DNA from: Actinopolyspora lacussalsi subsp. righensis
GTDB lineage: Bacteria > Actinomycetota > Actinomycetes > Mycobacteriales > Pseudonocardiaceae
Reading direction: 5' to 3'
Assembly (NCBI RefSeq): GCF_900116555.1
Contig: NZ_FPAT01000002.1
Span: 372,001 to 436,000 of the forward strand
DNA length: 64,000 bases
Part shown: piece after piece, positions 60,996 through 64,000 of the stretch
How positions within the stretch are numbered: the first letter of the stretch is position 1
Layout: each line of letters opens with the position of its first letter
Notes under the pieces: generated by a model
Database searches by the model: none
The model's input: only the letters and a program-made list of their open reading frames with translations
Told to the model about the DNA's origin: nothing
Translations under genes and position numbers: made by a program

Positions 60996-63362
60996 GTGCT
61001 CGCGCTGGTGATCTCGCACCTGCTGGTGGCGTTCCTGCTGCCTCCGGTCGCGATGCGCCACACCCGCGCCGCCTACCTCGTGGCCGCGCTGCCGCCCGCC
61101 GCTGCGCTGTGCTGGGCGCTGGCGCACGCGGCGGCGGTGCTGGCCGGTAATCAGCCCGTCGAGCGGGTGACCTGGTCGGCAACGCTGGGGCTGGAGTTCG
61201 TGTTCCGGCTGGACACCCTGGCGCTGGTGATGACGCTGCTGGTGTCGGGGATCGGTGTGCTCGTCCTGCTGTACTCCAGGTGGTACTTCGAGACCCCGAG
61301 CGGGGACGCGAAACGCTCCGCCCCGCTGTTGTTGGCCTTCGCGGGTGCCATGTTCGGACTGGTACTGGCCGACCACCTGCTCACCCTCTACATCTTCTGG
61401 GAACTGACCACGATCTGCTCGTTCCTGCTCGTCGGCCAGTCCGGGGTGAGCAGGGAATCCCGCAGGGCCTCACTGCAGGCCCTGCTGGTGACCACGCTGG
61501 GCGGCCTGGTGATGCTGCTGGGGTTCATCGTGCTCGGCGAGACGAGCGGCACCTACCGGATCTCGGAACTGGCTGCCGAACCGCCCACCGGCTCCGCTGC
61601 CGCGATCGCCACCGGGCTGATCCTGGTAGGGGCGTTCACCAAGTCGGCGCAGGTTCCGTTCCACAACTGGCTGCCCGCCGCGATGGTCGCCCCCACCCCG
61701 ATCAGCGCCTACCTGCACGCCGCCTCCATGGTCAAAGCGGGCGTATTCCTGGTCGGAAGGCTCACGCCGGTACTGTCCGAAGTGTCCTATCTGCCCGTGG
61801 TGACCGCGGTGTTCGGGCTGGTCACCATGTTCGTCGGCGGTTGGCGTGCGCTGCGGGAGTACGACCTCAAACTGCTGCTGGCCTACGGCACGGTCAGCCA
61901 GCTGGGATTCCTGATGGTGCTGGCGGGCTCCGGGAGCTACACCGGAGAGCTGGCACTGGCGGGCATGCTGCTGGCCCACGGTGCCTTCAAGGCCACGCTG
62001 TTCCTGGTCATCGGTATCGTCGATCACCAGACCGGCACCAGGGACATCCGTGAACTCTCGGGGGTCGGTCGCCGTCTTCCCTGGGTGGCCACGGTGGCGG
62101 TGCTGGCCGCCATGTCCATGTCCGGCGTGCCTCCGATGATCGGCTTCGTGGCGAAGGAGGCCGCGTTCGAGGCCTATCTCGGCGTCGGACCCGCGGTCGC
62201 GGTCGAGGCGGGGCTCGTACTGGGATCCGTGCTCACGGTGGCCTACACCGCACGACTGCTGGTCGGCGGTTTCGCCTCCAAGCGCGACACGATGCCCACC
62301 GAGGTCCACCCCCCGCCCGCCGGGATGCTGCTCCCGCCCGCCGTCACGGCGCTGCTGTGCCTGGCGCTCGGAGTCGCCTACCCGGTGACCGACGAACTCG
62401 CCGCCACCTACGCCGAACGAGCCGCGGGCCACTCCGGGGAATACCACCTGGGGCTCTGGCACGGCTTCAACCTCCCGCTGGTGTTCTCCCTGATCACACT
62501 GCTCGGTGGCCTGACGCTCGCCGCCTACAACGCCGGACTGAACCGGTTGCGTGATCGGTTGCCGAGCCCGCTCGACGCCCAGCGCGGCTACGAACGCGTC
62601 ATGGGCTCGCTGGAACGGCTCGCCGTCGGGGTCACCGGCCGAGTGCAGGTGGGTTCCCTGCCCACCTACCTCGGGGTCATCCTGCTCACGGTGCTGGTCG
62701 TTCCCGGCTCGGTGCTGTTGATCAGGGTCACCCCGATCGAACAGCTGCGCTGGTGGGACAACGTGCTGCAACTGCCGCTGGCGCTGGTCATCCTGATCGC
62801 CGCGGCAGGGGTGCTCCGCGCGACACGACGGATCACGGCGGTGCTGCTCGTGGGAGTCATCGGCTACGCCATCGGTGGGATGTTCATCGTCGGCGGCGGT
62901 CCCGACCTCGCGCTGACCCAGTTCCTGGTGGAGACGCTGACGCTGATCGCGTTCGTGCTGGTGCTGCGCCGGTTGCCCGCCCGGTTCACCGATACCCCCT
63001 CCTCACGTCGGGTGCGGTTGCCGAAGGTGCTGATCTCGCTGGCGGGCGGGGTGTTCGTCGGGTTCGCCGCGCTGATCTTCAGCTCGGCGCGCGACACCCC
63101 CTCGGCGGTGAGCGGGGAGTACCTGGAACACGCGGAGGAGGGCACCTCCGCCACCAACGTGGTCAACGCGATCATCATCGACTTCCGTGCCTTCGACACC
63201 GTGGGCGAACTCTCGGTACTGGCCGTGGCCGCCACCGGAGTGGCCAGCCTGGTGCTCAGTGCCAGGTCCGCACGTCGCAGGAAACACGCCAGGTCCGACT
63301 GGGAATCCCTGTCCGCGGCCGGGCGGGCTCCCGACGAACGCGGCGGAAAGGGGCGCACATGA
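60996..63362 (+). CDS. mrpA: Mrp-type Na+/H+ antiporter subunit A
   Basis: 788 aa, about twenty membrane helices. The NuoL-like core has YIFWELTTICSFLLVG, FTKSAQVPFHNWLPAAMVAPTP (proton-channel Lys and Pro) and HAASMVKAGVFLV. The C-terminal MrpA-specific part has GGGPDLALTQFLVET and a fused MrpB-like stretch ending IIIDFRAFDTVGELSVLAVAA. Multi-subunit Mrp complexes expel Na+ and support pH and salt homeostasis. GTG at 60996 has GGGGAGGG 5 nt upstream. Overlaps mrpB by 4 nt. Confidence 0.95.
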   Translation: MLALVISHLLVAFLLPPVAMRHTRAAYLVAALPPAAALCWALAHAAAVLAGNQPVERVTWSATLGLEFVFRLDTLALVMTLLVSGIGVLVLLYSRWYFETPSGDAKRSAPLLLAFAGAMFGLVLADHLLTLYIFWELTTICSFLLVGQSGVSRESRRASLQALLVTTLGGLVMLLGFIVLGETSGTYRISELAAEPPTGSAAAIATGLILVGAFTKSAQVPFHNWLPAAMVAPTPISAYLHAASMVKAGVFLVGRLTPVLSEVSYLPVVTAVFGLVTMFVGGWRALREYDLKLLLAYGTVSQLGFLMVLAGSGSYTGELALAGMLLAHGAFKATLFLVIGIVDHQTGTRDIRELSGVGRRLPWVATVAVLAAMSMSGVPPMIGFVAKEAAFEAYLGVGPAVAVEAGLVLGSVLTVAYTARLLVGGFASKRDTMPTEVHPPPAGMLLPPAVTALLCLALGVAYPVTDELAATYAERAAGHSGEYHLGLWHGFNLPLVFSLITLLGGLTLAAYNAGLNRLRDRLPSPLDAQRGYERVMGSLERLAVGVTGRVQVGSLPTYLGVILLTVLVVPGSVLLIRVTPIEQLRWWDNVLQLPLALVILIAAAGVLRATRRITAVLLVGVIGYAIGGMFIVGGGPDLALTQFLVETLTLIAFVLVLRRLPARFTDTPSSRRVRLPKVLISLAGGVFVGFAALIFSSARDTPSAVSGEYLEHAEEGTSATNVVNAIIIDFRAFDTVGELSVLAVAATGVASLVLSARSARRRKHARSDWESLSAAGRAPDERGGKGRT

Positions 63363-63925
63363 CCGATCCCCGAGCATCCGACGGGCGGAGCGAAGCGGCC
63401 GAGGGTGCCTGGTTCCACTCCGACGCCCCGGCCGAGCGCTGGTTGCTCTCCGGTTACAGCCGGGATCCCCGGGAGCGGACCATCCTGCTGGAGCTCGTCG
63501 CGCGCGTGGTGTTCCCGACAGTGATCGTCTTCTCGGTGTACCTGCTGTTCGCCGGGCACTACCGCTCCGGCGGCGGATTCAGCGGTGGTCTGGTGGCGGG
63601 GCAGGCGTTCGTGCTGCGCTATCTCGCGGGCGGCAGACTGGACGACAGCTCCACGGTGTCCATGCGCCCACCGGTGCTGATCGGGATCGGACTGACGACC
63701 GCCGTGCTCACCGGTCTGGTGCCGGTGCTGTTCGGCGGTGTGGTGCTGGAGAGCGCGAGCTTCACCTTCGCCGTCCCGCTGCTCGGCAAGATCAAGGTGG
63801 TAAGCAGTCTGTTCCTGGACATCGGTGTCTATCTGTTGATCCTCGGAGTGGTGCTCGATCTGCTGCGCACACTCGGATCGGGAATCGAGGCCGACATCGC
63901 CGCGCCGGGAGGTAGTCCGCGATGA
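63359..63925 (+). CDS. mrpB: Mrp-type Na+/H+ antiporter subunit B
   Basis: 188 aa. About 45 hydrophilic residues are followed by the MnhB domain: LLELVARVVFPTVIVFSVYL, FAGHYRSGGGFSGGLVAGQA and LFLDIGVYLLILGVVLDLLR. The ATGA overlap with mrpA and with mrpC shows a coupled operon. Confidence 0.94.
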   Translation: MTDPRASDGRSEAAEGAWFHSDAPAERWLLSGYSRDPRERTILLELVARVVFPTVIVFSVYLLFAGHYRSGGGFSGGLVAGQAFVLRYLAGGRLDDSSTVSMRPPVLIGIGLTTAVLTGLVPVLFGGVVLESASFTFAVPLLGKIKVVSSLFLDIGVYLLILGVVLDLLRTLGSGIEADIAAPGGSPR

Positions 63926-64000
63926 ACACCGTGAACCTGACGATGGCGATCGTGCTCGGCGGGCTCTACGCCACCGGGTTCTACCTGCTGCTGCAGCGTT
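63922..64000 (+). CDS. mrpC: Mrp-type Na+/H+ antiporter subunit C, cut by window end
   Basis: The first 26 codons only: MNTVNLTMAIVLGGLYATGF then YLLLQR, the first helix of MnhC/NuoK-like subunits. ATG at 63922 overlaps the mrpB stop (ATGA). Confidence 0.85.
   Translation, partial: MNTVNLTMAIVLGGLYATGFYLLLQR

Noticed and set aside
1-64000. CRISPR arrays or cas genes
   Set aside because: No regularly spaced repeats and no Cas-like proteins were seen; the five palindromic elements are dispersed singly.

Overview
The window is high-GC actinobacterial DNA. Mycothiol-dependent enzymes, a protein O-mannosyltransferase, ESX-type secretion substrates, a DUF397/Scr1 pair and the Glp/GlpR division genes point to a filamentous actinomycete, probably of the Pseudonocardiales/Actinopolysporales. 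A Mrp-type Na+/H+ antiporter operon at the right edge would suit a salt- or alkali-tolerant species, but that is inference. No species can be named from sequence alone.

Layout. 1-6.3 kb is a conserved core block also known from Mycobacterium tuberculosis (Rv0991c-Rv0996): a cut SAF-domain gene, a CIRCE-preceded FmdB/Ruc redox chaperone, 5-FTHF cyclo-ligase, galU, a gephyrin-like Glp that lacks the MoeA active-site motifs, a RimJ-type acetyltransferase and the Glp receptor GlpR/SepX, then tRNA-Ala(CGC). 7.4-9.9 kb is a lower-GC ESX/type VII substrate cassette. 10.0-14.1 kb is a tightly overlapping five-gene operon (VanX-type dipeptidase, alanine racemase, D-Ala ligase, acyltransferase-3 membrane protein, TetR C-terminal domain without its HTH) that resembles a cell-wall D-Ala-D-X remodelling set. 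14.3-24.4 kb holds redox and accessory genes: a PPOX-fold protein, an NRPS scrap, catalase, a mycothiol enzyme, an animal-type haem peroxidase, an EphD fusion and a LysR/MFS pair.

24.4-29.6 kb is a D-galactonate (De Ley-Doudoroff) catabolic locus: KDPGal aldolase, sugar-acid kinase, SMP-30 lactonase and a FadR/GntR repressor on the minus strand, facing dgoD on the plus strand across an operator and promoter. The 3' end of dgoD (113 bp) recurs at 33.26 kb, preceded by a 29-bp copy of the 3' end of the ceramidase gene at 38.26 kb. Two segments therefore each start with a dgoD tail and end with a ceramidase tail. The first carries DUF397/Scr1 and small plasmid-like genes. The second carries an rsr (Ro60) gene with an upstream Y RNA that mimics a permuted tRNA, plus MarR/EamA/NmrA genes.

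38-64 kb: Tat-exported ceramidase, lysine 6-transaminase, a NarL-type two-component system divergent from an ABC exporter, O-mannosyltransferase/rsmI, upp, a chitinase behind a DasR-type site, a GT2 glycosyltransferase, a flavodoxin-like gene, a pentapeptide-repeat protein, phosphoglucomutase/phosphomannomutase and purine nucleoside phosphorylase, a Ser/Thr kinase, and mrpA-mrpB-mrpC (cut).

A palindromic intergenic element (core CGATTTCGCGAGAAATCG) occurs five times, always in the same orientation and always between genes. The observations I rate highest are the Y RNA/Ro pair, the nested gene-tail repeats and the vanX-alr-ddl-acyltransferase operon.
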